This document shows, piece by piece, positions 7,998 through 15,643 of a stretch of DNA of 62,490 nt (positions within the stretch are counted from its first letter, which is position 1; every line of letters begins with the position of its first letter). This stretch comes from Lachnospiraceae bacterium. Lineage in GTDB: Bacteria > Bacillota > Clostridia > Lachnospirales > Lachnospiraceae. A program made the translations under genes and the position numbers. The DNA is taken from NCBI GenBank assembly GCA_024403415.1, contig JAKSRY010000013.1, forward strand, positions 1 to 62,490, written 5' to 3'. Under the pieces are notes generated by a model. That model searched no databases. It saw only the letters and a list, made by a program, of their open reading frames with translations, and was not told the origin of the DNA.

Positions 7998-8809
7998 TTT
8001 ATTTATTTTCAGATGATTTTTATTCTATTAGGAAACAAATCTTTACTATGCAATGGTATTCTCATACTTATTTTCTATTTTTATTATTTTTTTATAATTA
8101 TATATATTTATAGCTAACGAGCAGGTGCATCTGGCGCAAAGACAGAACGAAAACAAAAAACAAGTCCGCACCACAAAATTCAAAGAAAAAAGGCTATTGA
8201 CACACTAAATAAATCTAGATAGAATGCATTTGATTGAATAATATTTTAGCCTTGTTAAGGTCGAGTAGGTTTGGTAATAAGGTATGAATCCAATAATCGA
8301 AAAAAACGGTTGGCGCAAAATGGCGCGTGTCACAGACACACAGATATTATTGTGAAAGCATATAAGCTGCTTATTTGAATTAAGGATTGCAAGGCGAACA
8401 AAAGGTACAGATGGCTGGCAATAAATCCAGGTGGAAATCCGTTTTCGAACTATGAGCTTATCATTTGTTGTACATCTAATTTTGTATGCGAAATTGGAGG
8501 AATGACAGATGATAAGCCTGTCATCTACTATTCTTGCAGAAAATCAGATGGTCACTAGAAATACTAATTATTTTTATAATAACTATTGATATATATGCCT
8601 ATTATTATAAAATGATTTATATAGTAATCATTCTTAAAAAATGCTATGTAGATAGTTGGATGATATGACACCTTTGTTGCACTTATTCTGAAATAAAAAT
8701 TATTAAGGAATCATTCTTTACAAGGAATGCAGGAGTTGCTATATTAGCATAGGGACTGAGGTTAGCTAAAGGATTATGTGGCAGGATGAGGTTCGATTCA
8801 TATTCAAGT

Positions 8810-8968
8810 CCTGTTATCCGCACTTATAAGAAAGACGGAGGCAAATAGATTTTGCCTCTGTCTTTTTTATGAAGCGCCGACGGAGCCTTGAACCAGAGGT
8901 TCAATCTCCGCTCTGCTTCGGTCCACGCTAAACAAGCGCCACTGGCGCTTAGCAACCTGTTATCCGCA
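8810..8968. repeat. 13-bp direct repeat flanking a terminator segment
   Basis: CCTGTTATCCGCA occurs at 8810-8822 and again at 8956-8968. Each copy is followed at once by a strong terminator (8832-8870 and 8969-9010). The spacing is 146 bp. It may be a duplicated 3' end of an RNA gene or the scar of an excised element. Confidence 0.5.
8832..8870 (+). terminator. Terminator in the gene-poor block
   Basis: AAGACGGAGGCAAA pairs with TTTGCCTCTGTCTT with one mismatch, followed by six T. There is no intact gene upstream. Confidence 0.85.
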
Positions 8969-9010
8969 AAGGCTTCAAGCCCTTGATTTTACTGGGCTTG
9001 AAGCCTTTTT
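8969..9010 (+). terminator. Second terminator in the gene-poor block
   Basis: Perfect 14-bp arms AAGGCTTCAAGCCC (8969-8982) and complement (8994-9007) around an 11-nt loop, then five T. There is no intact gene upstream. Confidence 0.88.
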
Positions 9011-9489
9011 AATGCCTGTTTTCGGGTATTTTGCTTTAGATAAAAACAAACGCATTTTGTGTGTTCATTGACAATTTTGTGAGCAATCTTGTCAATGATT
9101 GTCAAATAAGTAAATCCAATAATGCATAATCATATTTTGGTGAGCAGATTAATTTTACTAAAAATGACTACTCATAAGTAGACTACTTTTGAGTAAAGAA
9201 AGGAAAATGCTGTAAATATGATTGGAAAAATTGAAGAAATCGATCTTTTATGGAATAAAAATATATTGTTATTTTGCAAATCATGAGATTAGTTGAGAAG
9301 ATTGTGCCTTGTGGTGAGAGTTAAGATAGTAGAATAGTATAGAATTTTTACTTTTTTCAGCTGATGCCTAAATCAATATTTTGTGGTTGGAGCAGTAATC
9401 GGTTTATTTACACTATTTTTTTATCAATATAATGTATTGTGCAATATGCTGACACGAAAATTGCATAGAGAAATAATTGTTGAATAAAG

Positions 9490-9540
9490 ACAGCTTATGT
9501 GATTATGATTGAACCAACATATAAGCTGTTTTTGCTTTTA
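9490..9540 (+). terminator. Third terminator in the gene-poor block
   Basis: ACAGCTTAT (9490-9498) pairs with ATAAGCTGT (9521-9529), followed by TTTTGCTTTT. Confidence 0.7.
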
Positions 9541-9687
9541 GTACATGGGACAGGGAAATCATCCCTAACCATTCTTATAATCACTTCTATGATTCTAAAA
9601 TTCTAAAGAAATCCAGCTTGAAATAATTGTTTTAAGCAGGAGAATTTAAGAATTTAATAATAGATATCTCCTGCAGACAGGAGGTAT

Positions 9688-10599
9688 ATGTTAAGAAGAA
9701 AATTAAGCGAGTTGAATGTTATCGATGATTTCATGATGAATGAACTTGCAACCAATGAGGAATTAAAGGAACCCTGTTTCCGAAGAATCCTTTCGGTGCT
9801 GCTTAATAGGGATATTGGTGAAATCAATGTTAAGGCACAGAGCATCATACAAGGACTGGATACGGATTTAAGAGGGGTAAGGCTTGATGTTGAGATAATA
9901 GAAACGACAAGGAATGGTATTAGTATTAAGTCTGAGGATGATACTGTCATTCAGGGTGAAAAAAACATTACTGGTAGTCAGATTGCAAATATCTATGATC
10001 TTGAACCACATTTGAGAAAAGATGTGAATTTTCCCAAGCATAACAGATACTATCAGGCAAAGATAGACAGCCGGTATGTCAAGAAAGGTCTGGATGATTT
10101 TGAAGGCATGCATAATCTGTATGTAATAACAATAACTAATTTCGATATATTTGGAGATGGATTGTTTGAATATACAGTATGTAACAAAATATTAGAAAAT
10201 CCAGACAGAGAATATAAGGACGGACTGATATTTAAGTATTTCAATACCAGAGGAAAAACTGGTGGAAGCGAGGCAGTTAAAAATATGCTTCGTTTCATAG
10301 AGAAAAGTACTTCAGAAAATGTAGTGGATGAAGCGACGAAAGAAATATCGGAATATGTAAATAGGGTGAAAAAATCACCTAACGCGGAGGAAATATATAT
10401 GACCATGGGAGATAAGATAGACTTTCTGTGCAGGGAAAGCGAAGAAATAGGCGAACAACGTGGGATAGGAATTGGAGAGCAGCGAGGAATAGAAATCGGA
10501 AAACAACAGATGTTGAACATAATCAAAGAAGCGGCAAAGAAGGCTGGTGCCGAAGCAGAATTGGAAAAAATAATAAGTGAGTATAGTGAGAACTCATGA
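9688..10599 (+). CDS. Rpn-family PD-(D/E)XK nuclease / recombination-promoting protein (303 aa)
   Basis: The family is recognised from the N-terminal layout (FMMNELATNEELKEPCFRRI) and the RGVRLDVEI segment around residue 60, which carries the nuclease Asp. Further on, NRYYQAKIDSRYVKKGLDDF replaces the usual YYQ(S/A)xxD active-site region of PDDEXK transposase-like proteins. The C-terminus carries a short repeated GEQRGIGIGEQRGIEIGKQQ, a length-variable feature seen in many members. These proteins are called Rpn or DUF4351/PDDEXK_2 and are linked to RecA-independent recombination in E. coli. A perfect AGGAGG precedes the start. It stands alone in a repeat-rich region, consistent with a mobile or fast-evolving gene. 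Confidence 0.85.
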   Translation: MLRRKLSELNVIDDFMMNELATNEELKEPCFRRILSVLLNRDIGEINVKAQSIIQGLDTDLRGVRLDVEIIETTRNGISIKSEDDTVIQGEKNITGSQIANIYDLEPHLRKDVNFPKHNRYYQAKIDSRYVKKGLDDFEGMHNLYVITITNFDIFGDGLFEYTVCNKILENPDREYKDGLIFKYFNTRGKTGGSEAVKNMLRFIEKSTSENVVDEATKEISEYVNRVKKSPNAEEIYMTMGDKIDFLCRESEEIGEQRGIGIGEQRGIEIGKQQMLNIIKEAAKKAGAEAELEKIISEYSENS

Positions 10600-10658
10600 A
10601 TATAATTACATAACGTCTCTTTACGTTCACATTACGAGCATAAAGAAGGAATATAAGT

Positions 10659-10701
10659 GGCATTTAGTATGATACAACATACTAAATGCCCTTTTTATTT
10701 T
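10659..10701 (+). terminator. Terminator of the Rpn-like gene
   Basis: 13-bp perfect arms GGCATTTAGTATG (10659-10671) and CATACTAAATGCC (10678-10690), then CTTTTTATTTTT. Confidence 0.9.
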
Positions 10702-10778
10702 TAGAATTGTGTATTAAAAGCTAATTTATCGTACTGCAATGTGTGCTAGAATTAAATATAAGGAGAGGTATTGATATT

Positions 10779-11792
10779 ATGAAAATAGCTGTATTTGATA
10801 CTAAATCATATGATATCGAATCGTTTAAAGAAACCAGAGAACGATTCATGAAAGAAATTGAGGCTGATAACATATCAGTCGCTCTCGATTTTCAGTTCTT
10901 TGAGGACAGATTAACAGAAAAGACTGTTAAGCTTGCTTATGGATTCGATGCAGTATGCGTGTTTGTAAATGATGAAATAAATAAAAAAGTTATTGATACG
11001 CTTGTTGAATATGGTGTCGGTATAATTGCACTACGATGCGCAGGATTTAATAATGTAGATATTGCCTATGCAAAAGACAGAATAAAGGTTGTACGAGTTC
11101 CGGCATATTCTCCTTATGCTGTGGCGGAACATGCTATGGCGATGTTGCTGACCTTGAATAGAAAAACAAATAAAGCTTACATAAGGACCAGAGATCATAA
11201 TTTTAGGTTGGATGGACTTGTTGGATTTGACCTTCATAATAAGACAGTTGGAGTAATAGGAACCGGAAAAATAGGGCAGGTTTTCATAGACATCTGTCGT
11301 GGTTTCGGAATGAAGATTCTCGCATACGATAAGTTCCCAAATACCAAACTGGATGTCGAATATACAGATTTGGATAATATTTATAAGCAGAGTGATATTA
11401 TATCTTTGCACTGTCCACTTACAGATGAAACATACCATATTATCGATACAGAGAGCATAAATAAAATGAAAAAGGGAGTAATCATTATCAATACGTCCAG
11501 AGGCGCTTTGATTGATGCAGTTGCTCTTTTAGAGGGAATCAGGGATAAAGATATAGGTGGCGCATGCCTGGATGTGTATGAAGAAGAGGCAGAGGTGTTT
11601 TATGAGGATCAGTCAGAATTGATTCCTACCGATGAGGTACTGTCAAATCTGATTATGATGCCCAATGTGCTTGTTACATCACATCAGGCTTTTCTTACCC
11701 GGGAGGCATTAAATAATATTGCTTACACTACAATTACTAATCTTATCGAGTGGCACGATGGACATGAATTGGTGAACGAAGTTATGGCTTAG
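10779..11792 (+). CDS. ldhA: D-lactate dehydrogenase / D-2-hydroxyacid dehydrogenase (337 aa)
   Basis: It reduces pyruvate to D-lactate with NADH during fermentation. The N-terminal catalytic domain (1-105) is followed by the NAD-binding Rossmann domain with VGVIGTGKIGQVF (Gly161 region). The catalytic set is visible: Arg241 in NTSRGAL, Glu in LDVYEEEAEVF (about residue 270) and His302 in TSHQAFLT. This combination, including the extra acidic loop, is that of D-LDH rather than phosphoglycerate dehydrogenase. The frame extends 12 codons upstream, but AAGGAGAGG precedes ATG 10779. It is followed after 21 nt by an HTH regulator, probably co-transcribed. Confidence 0.9.
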   Translation: MKIAVFDTKSYDIESFKETRERFMKEIEADNISVALDFQFFEDRLTEKTVKLAYGFDAVCVFVNDEINKKVIDTLVEYGVGIIALRCAGFNNVDIAYAKDRIKVVRVPAYSPYAVAEHAMAMLLTLNRKTNKAYIRTRDHNFRLDGLVGFDLHNKTVGVIGTGKIGQVFIDICRGFGMKILAYDKFPNTKLDVEYTDLDNIYKQSDIISLHCPLTDETYHIIDTESINKMKKGVIIINTSRGALIDAVALLEGIRDKDIGGACLDVYEEEAEVFYEDQSELIPTDEVLSNLIMMPNVLVTSHQAFLTREALNNIAYTTITNLIEWHDGHELVNEVMA

Positions 11793-11813
11793 CATAGTTA
11801 AGGAGGTGCTTAG

Positions 11814-12596
11814 ATGCTTGAAAAAAAGAAACTTCGAGAATTGTCAAAAAATCTGCTTTATAATCCGGACGATTATATGAACACGTTTCGTGAAAATGTA
11901 AGAATGTATATTGATCAAAAAGAAATAACAATAGCGGAGGTATCTGAACTTGCTGACATACCGGAGAGTACCTTAAAGTCTTTTATTTATGGAAAATCTC
12001 ACGACTGTAATCTGTCTACAGCAGTCAAACTGTCACGCGTATTTGATTTGAGTATTGATGAAATGGTGGGATGTGGAACGATAGTGCCGCAAACCTGCGA
12101 GTCCTTGCAGATAATGCGTACATTGCCGGAAAGCTTTACACATTTTGTTCGATGGGCAATTCATTATCATAAAGATATGCTTGAAAGTAATAAGGTCATT
12201 AAGCATGCTGTAGAGATTATGAATGCTGAGGAGGCTCCGGATGGAAACTTGAAAATGACTAATAACTTTGATGTTATTGACATTTCCAATATTAATCAGG
12301 ATATATTCCCTAAAATATTTATGGGAATAAGAATTCCATCAGACAGATTTGCTCCAAAATATTTTGCAGGTGAAATAATACTTCTGGCAAACGACAGAAA
12401 TGCAAGACCTACCGAACCTGTTGTAGTCAGTACCAATGATAATTTATGGATATTCACTCGTAAGGAGGAAATGGTAAACGGAGAACGAAAAGTAAACTAC
12501 TATTCCATGCGTGACGGAAAACTGAGAGCTACCGATGAGCAGATTTCGGTTGTTATCGGATATGTGGCAAAGGTAATACACGAGAATAGAGAATAA
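11814..12596 (+). CDS. XRE-type HTH regulator with S24/LexA-like C-terminal domain (260 aa)
   Basis: The HTH_3 domain lies at about residues 23-80 (ITIAEVSELADIPESTLKSF, then LSTAVKLSRVFDLSIDEMVG). Residues 160-255 look like the beta-rich S24 peptidase/CI repressor C-terminal fold (ISNINQDIFPKIFMGIRIPS then FAGEIILLANDRNARPTEPV). I do not see a clear Ser-Lys autoproteolysis dyad, so it may act as an effector or dimerisation domain. AAGGAGGTG precedes the start. It lies 21 nt downstream of the D-lactate dehydrogenase gene and probably shares its transcript, so control of lactate fermentation is a reasonable but untested guess. Confidence 0.8.
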   Translation: MLEKKKLRELSKNLLYNPDDYMNTFRENVRMYIDQKEITIAEVSELADIPESTLKSFIYGKSHDCNLSTAVKLSRVFDLSIDEMVGCGTIVPQTCESLQIMRTLPESFTHFVRWAIHYHKDMLESNKVIKHAVEIMNAEEAPDGNLKMTNNFDVIDISNINQDIFPKIFMGIRIPSDRFAPKYFAGEIILLANDRNARPTEPVVVSTNDNLWIFTRKEEMVNGERKVNYYSMRDGKLRATDEQISVVIGYVAKVIHENRE

Positions 12597-12619
12597 TATA
12601 ATAAGTCATATAACTATGT

Positions 12620-12656
12620 AAAGTCCCGATACTGTAAAGGTATTGGGACTTTATTA
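12620..12656 (+). terminator. Terminator of the ldhA-HTH unit
   Basis: AAAGTCCCGATAC pairs with GTATTGGGACTTT (one G-U pair), followed by ATTATTATT. Confidence 0.8.
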
Positions 12657-12748
12657 TTATCAGAAGTTAAGGTTAATATTGCACCCTATCTTATTAACGA
12701 TTAAAATGGTGTTTAAAACATAATTGTATGGAACAGGAGGCTAATAAA

Positions 12749-13435
12749 ATGTTTTGTCCTAATTGTGGAACGGAGATTCCTAATGAATCGACTTTTTGTG
12801 GTACATGTGGATGCAGATTACAGCAGAACCAGGGAGTGCAGCAGGTAGTTCAGAATGCACAGCAGTCTCAACCAGAGTATGGTGGACAATATGTACAGCA
12901 ACCACAACAGATGTACAATAATCAAGGCGTACAGCAGCCACAGCAGATGTATTATAATCCATATGCACAGCAATATTCGGGTGCGCCGGTGAGTCATAAG
13001 AGAAGGAATATCATTATTATATCTTCCGTAGCTTCGGCTGTAGTTATAGCATTAATAATTGTTCTTATACTTGTATTAGGTGGTGATTCATTCACCGGCA
13101 CTTGGAGAGCTAGTGGTTTTATTGAAGACAATTACGATATTATAGAACTCAATGAGTTTATTGAAATTGCAGATGCACAAAAGGCTGAAGAGGCAAGAAG
13201 AGAGTTTGTAGACTTGGTACTAGTCATAAATGATGATGGAACGGCACAGATATCTGAGGCTGGAAGAACTGAAAATGGACTTTGGCATAAAATTAGCGAA
13301 ACTACAATAGAAGTTGAGGGACGAGACTTGATTTTGGAGGATGGCCATTTGTCTATGTATATGGGCACGACATTAAAAGTTAATAGGAAAGACGGTAGTG
13401 GAAAGATTAAGTTGATTGGTGTATATTTCGAATAA
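12749..13435 (+). CDS. Zinc-ribbon, Gln-rich linker, single-TM protein (228 aa)
   Basis: It starts with a canonical zinc-ribbon (MFCPNCGTEIP...FCGTCG, residues 1-25). A Gln/Tyr-rich linker follows with near-repeats of VQQPQQMY (about 30-82), then a membrane helix (about 90-112) and an extracellular C-terminal domain of about 110 residues beginning FTGTWRASG, a lipocalin-like opening seen in DUF proteins of this order. ATG 12728 lies 21 nt upstream in frame, but the CAGGAGG just before 12749 and the MFCPNCG start fix the choice. The outside domain may sense or bind something; function unknown. Its domain echoes the GSW opening of the lipoprotein at 540-1679. Confidence 0.85.
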   Translation: MFCPNCGTEIPNESTFCGTCGCRLQQNQGVQQVVQNAQQSQPEYGGQYVQQPQQMYNNQGVQQPQQMYYNPYAQQYSGAPVSHKRRNIIIISSVASAVVIALIIVLILVLGGDSFTGTWRASGFIEDNYDIIELNEFIEIADAQKAEEARREFVDLVLVINDDGTAQISEAGRTENGLWHKISETTIEVEGRDLILEDGHLSMYMGTTLKVNRKDGSGKIKLIGVYFE

Positions 13436-13453
13436 ATGATTATTAAGTTCTTT

Positions 13454-13475
13454 CGGGGAGGCAGTAGCCTCCCCG
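13454..13475 (+). terminator. Hairpin after the zinc-ribbon gene
   Basis: CGGGGAGGC and GCCTCCCCG with an AGTA loop, followed by only three T. A strong stem with a weak tail. Confidence 0.65.
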
Positions 13476-13524
13476 TTTAGATTAAAATAGCAGGCATATG
13501 TGTTTGGGTGAAAGAGGAGAACTT

Positions 13525-14070
13525 ATGGAATATCTTGACATAGTTGATGAAAACGGACAGCCGACAGGTGAAGTAGTGGAGCGTGGAAAAGCGCATGCAG
13601 AAGGCATTATGCATAGAACCTCACATGTTTGGCTCGTTAGGAACAGGGGAGAGCATCTGGAGATTTTGCTTCAAAAGCGATGTGATACCAAAGATACTCA
13701 TCCAGGATGCTACGATATTTCAAGTGCAGGTCATATTCCGGCAGGTGTTGATTTCATTCCGTCCGCAATAAGAGAGCTTAAAGAAGAACTTGGGGTTGAT
13801 GCTGAGGGTAAAAATTTGGTCTTTTGTGGTGATAGAATCATATCATCAGATAATATTTTCCATGGGAAAGAGGTTCATGACCGCCAATATTCCAGAGTTT
13901 TCGCGATGTGGTGCGAACTTGATGAAGATCAGTTTGAACTACAGAAGGAAGAAGTGTCAGAAGTTATTTGGATGGACATTGATGAATTAATTAAAGCTGT
14001 GAGTGAAAACTCAATTCCGCACTGTATATATGTTGAAGAGGTTCAGATGGTGAAAAACTCAGTACTGTAA
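13525..14070 (+). CDS. Nudix hydrolase, isopentenyl-diphosphate-isomerase-like (181 aa)
   Basis: It has the YfcD/Idi-like layout: an N-terminal strand pair (EYLDIVDENGQPTGEVVERG), HRTSHVWLV, then a Nudix box starting at Gly74 with AIRELKEELGV. In the consensus G-x5-E-x7-RE-U-x-EE-x-G-U the first Glu is Val here (GHIPAGV), while the RE and EE residues are kept. It probably acts on a nucleoside diphosphate derivative in the cytoplasm; substrate unknown. AGAGGAG precedes ATG 13525. The frame extends 9 codons further upstream to 13498 without better signals. Monocistronic. Confidence 0.85.
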   Translation: MEYLDIVDENGQPTGEVVERGKAHAEGIMHRTSHVWLVRNRGEHLEILLQKRCDTKDTHPGCYDISSAGHIPAGVDFIPSAIRELKEELGVDAEGKNLVFCGDRIISSDNIFHGKEVHDRQYSRVFAMWCELDEDQFELQKEEVSEVIWMDIDELIKAVSENSIPHCIYVEEVQMVKNSVL

Positions 14071-14142
14071 CAGGGTTGGAAACTCTTTTATTTCAATGGT
14101 AGAACATTCAACTAATATATTTTATAATTATTAACAGAGTGG

Positions 14143-14170
14143 GCACTGACGGCCCGATGGCTGTGAGTGC
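14143..14170 (+). other. Stable hairpin between the Nudix and SNF transporter genes
   Basis: GCACT with CGGCC (from 14143) pairs with GGCTG and AGTGC (to 14170) around a CGAT loop. No T run follows, so it may be a weak terminator of the Nudix gene or a 5' UTR element of the transporter gene. Confidence 0.45.
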
Positions 14171-14239
14171 GGTTTATATCAATTTGTTTCAATATAAATA
14201 TAAGAATCAGATATATTTTTAAGGATAGTGGAGAGGATT

Positions 14240-15634
14240 ATGGAGAAAAAACGAGGTACATTTAGCGGAAATATAGGCTTTGTAATGGCAGCTGCAGGAA
14301 GTGCTGTGGGTCTTGGAAATATTTGGAGATTTCCGTACCTTGCAGCAAGACACGGCGGCGGTCTTTTTTTAATCACATATATTATTCTGGCGCTAACCTT
14401 TGGTTTTACAATTCTTACTACAGAAATTGCAATAGGAAGAAAAACCAAGCAGGGACCTCTGACTGCATATAAGAAGGTACATCCTAAATTCGGTGGAATA
14501 GGTATTATCGGCTGGATAGTTCCAATCATTATTCTTCCATATTATTGTGCAATAGGTGGCTGGGTTATGAAATATATGTTTACCTATATCACAGGTGGGG
14601 CTACTGAAGCTGCAGGGGATAAATATTTTGTCGGGTTCATTACTTCACAATGGCCGCCAATTATATGGATGCTTATATTTGTGGCAATCACGGCCATAGT
14701 TGTCTTTTGCGGAGTTGAGAAAGGAATCGAAAAATACAGTCGCGTACTGATGCCAATTCTGCTTGTTCTTATTGTCGCTATTGCTATCTTTTCACTGACT
14801 CTGAGCAGCCCAGATGAGAATGGTGTTGAAAGAACCGGTATGGAAGGCCTTGCTGTTTATGTAATTCCAAATCTTTCAGATATTTCATTCGCCGAAATAA
14901 GATCGGTAATTATGGATGCAGTCGGTCAGTTATTCTATTCAATAAGCGTAGCAATGGGAATTATGATTGCATATGGTTCATATGTTAAGGATGATACCAA
15001 TATGATGAAGTCAATTAATCAGATAGAGATATTTGATACTATTGTTGCCATACTTGCAGGTGTAATGATAGTTCCTGCTGTATATGTTTTCATGGGAACA
15101 GAAGGAATGTCAGCCGGTCCTGGTCTTATGTTTGAATCTCTTCCCAAGGTATTTGATGCCATGGGGCCTATCGGACCATTTGTCGGTGCGATATTCTTCA
15201 TTATGGTTTTATTTGCAGCGGTAACATCTTCCGTTTCCATAATGGAAGCAATTGTATCCGGGTTCATGGATAAATGGAAATTTACTCGTAAAAAGAGTAC
15301 AGGATTAACAGTTACCTACGCGCTTTTGATTGGCCTTGTAGTATGTCTTGGATACAATATCTTCTACTTCGATGCTATACTTCCAACCACACCACCCGGA
15401 AAGAGCGCTCAAATTCTGGATATTATGGATTATGTAAGTAACAGTCTGCTTATGCCTGTAGTTTCACTTGCTACATGTATTCTTATAGGCTGGGTGGTTA
15501 AGCCGCAGTATGTTATTGCAGAAGTAACAAAGAATAATGAGAAGTTTGGACGAAAGGGATTATTTATCCTAATGGTTAAATATATAGCCCCCGTCTTTTT
15601 CCTGTTAATGATATTACAGGCTTTTGGATTATAG
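14240..15634 (+). CDS. Neurotransmitter:sodium symporter family transporter (464 aa)
   Basis: This is an SNF/NSS (LeuT-like) Na+-coupled amino-acid or related solute transporter. It has the signature at the unwound TM1, AAAGSAVGLGNIWRFPYLAA (residues 16-35), and about 11-12 membrane segments, the shorter bacterial form. AGTGGAGAGGA precedes ATG 14240; an in-frame GTG at 14228 is less likely. Nine nucleotides separate it from the GH13 alpha-glucosidase gene downstream, so the two are probably co-transcribed. That is an odd pairing, because NSS proteins are not known to carry sugars. Substrate cannot be read from sequence. Confidence 0.92.
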   Translation: MEKKRGTFSGNIGFVMAAAGSAVGLGNIWRFPYLAARHGGGLFLITYIILALTFGFTILTTEIAIGRKTKQGPLTAYKKVHPKFGGIGIIGWIVPIIILPYYCAIGGWVMKYMFTYITGGATEAAGDKYFVGFITSQWPPIIWMLIFVAITAIVVFCGVEKGIEKYSRVLMPILLVLIVAIAIFSLTLSSPDENGVERTGMEGLAVYVIPNLSDISFAEIRSVIMDAVGQLFYSISVAMGIMIAYGSYVKDDTNMMKSINQIEIFDTIVAILAGVMIVPAVYVFMGTEGMSAGPGLMFESLPKVFDAMGPIGPFVGAIFFIMVLFAAVTSSVSIMEAIVSGFMDKWKFTRKKSTGLTVTYALLIGLVVCLGYNIFYFDAILPTTPPGKSAQILDIMDYVSNSLLMPVVSLATCILIGWVVKPQYVIAEVTKNNEKFGRKGLFILMVKYIAPVFFLLMILQAFGL

Positions 15635-15643
15635 GATAAAGAT

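Larger units (their letters stand above)
7998..9687. other. 1.7-kb gene-poor block with relic frames
   Basis: No complete gene is supported. An open frame at about 8380-8551 encodes about 57 residues (...RYRWLAINPGGNPFSNYELI...KSDGH) without a start codon or ribosome binding site. Another at about 9370-9486 encodes about 40 residues with a hydrophobic stretch (VVGAVIGLFTLFFYQY). ATG 9218 opens a 22-codon frame (MIGKIEEIDLLWNK...). These look like gene ends. The block also has an inverted repeat ACTCATAAGTAG/CTACTTTTGAGT near 9173-9197, a 13-bp direct repeat and three terminators, which suggests several lost transcription units. Confidence 0.5.

Noticed and set aside
7896-8117. 73-codon frame after the SHOCT gene
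   Set aside because: It runs through the terminator hairpin at 7959-7997 and is a low-complexity Phe/Tyr/Ile translation of AT-rich DNA.
8780-8825. tRNA-like segment (GGTTCGATTC followed by TTATCCGCA)
   Set aside because: It has a T-arm-like word but no matching acceptor, D or anticodon arms upstream.
8870-8968. Possible tRNA or attachment site around GAACCAGAGGTTCAATCTCC
   Set aside because: The cloverleaf cannot be completed and no integrase gene is present.
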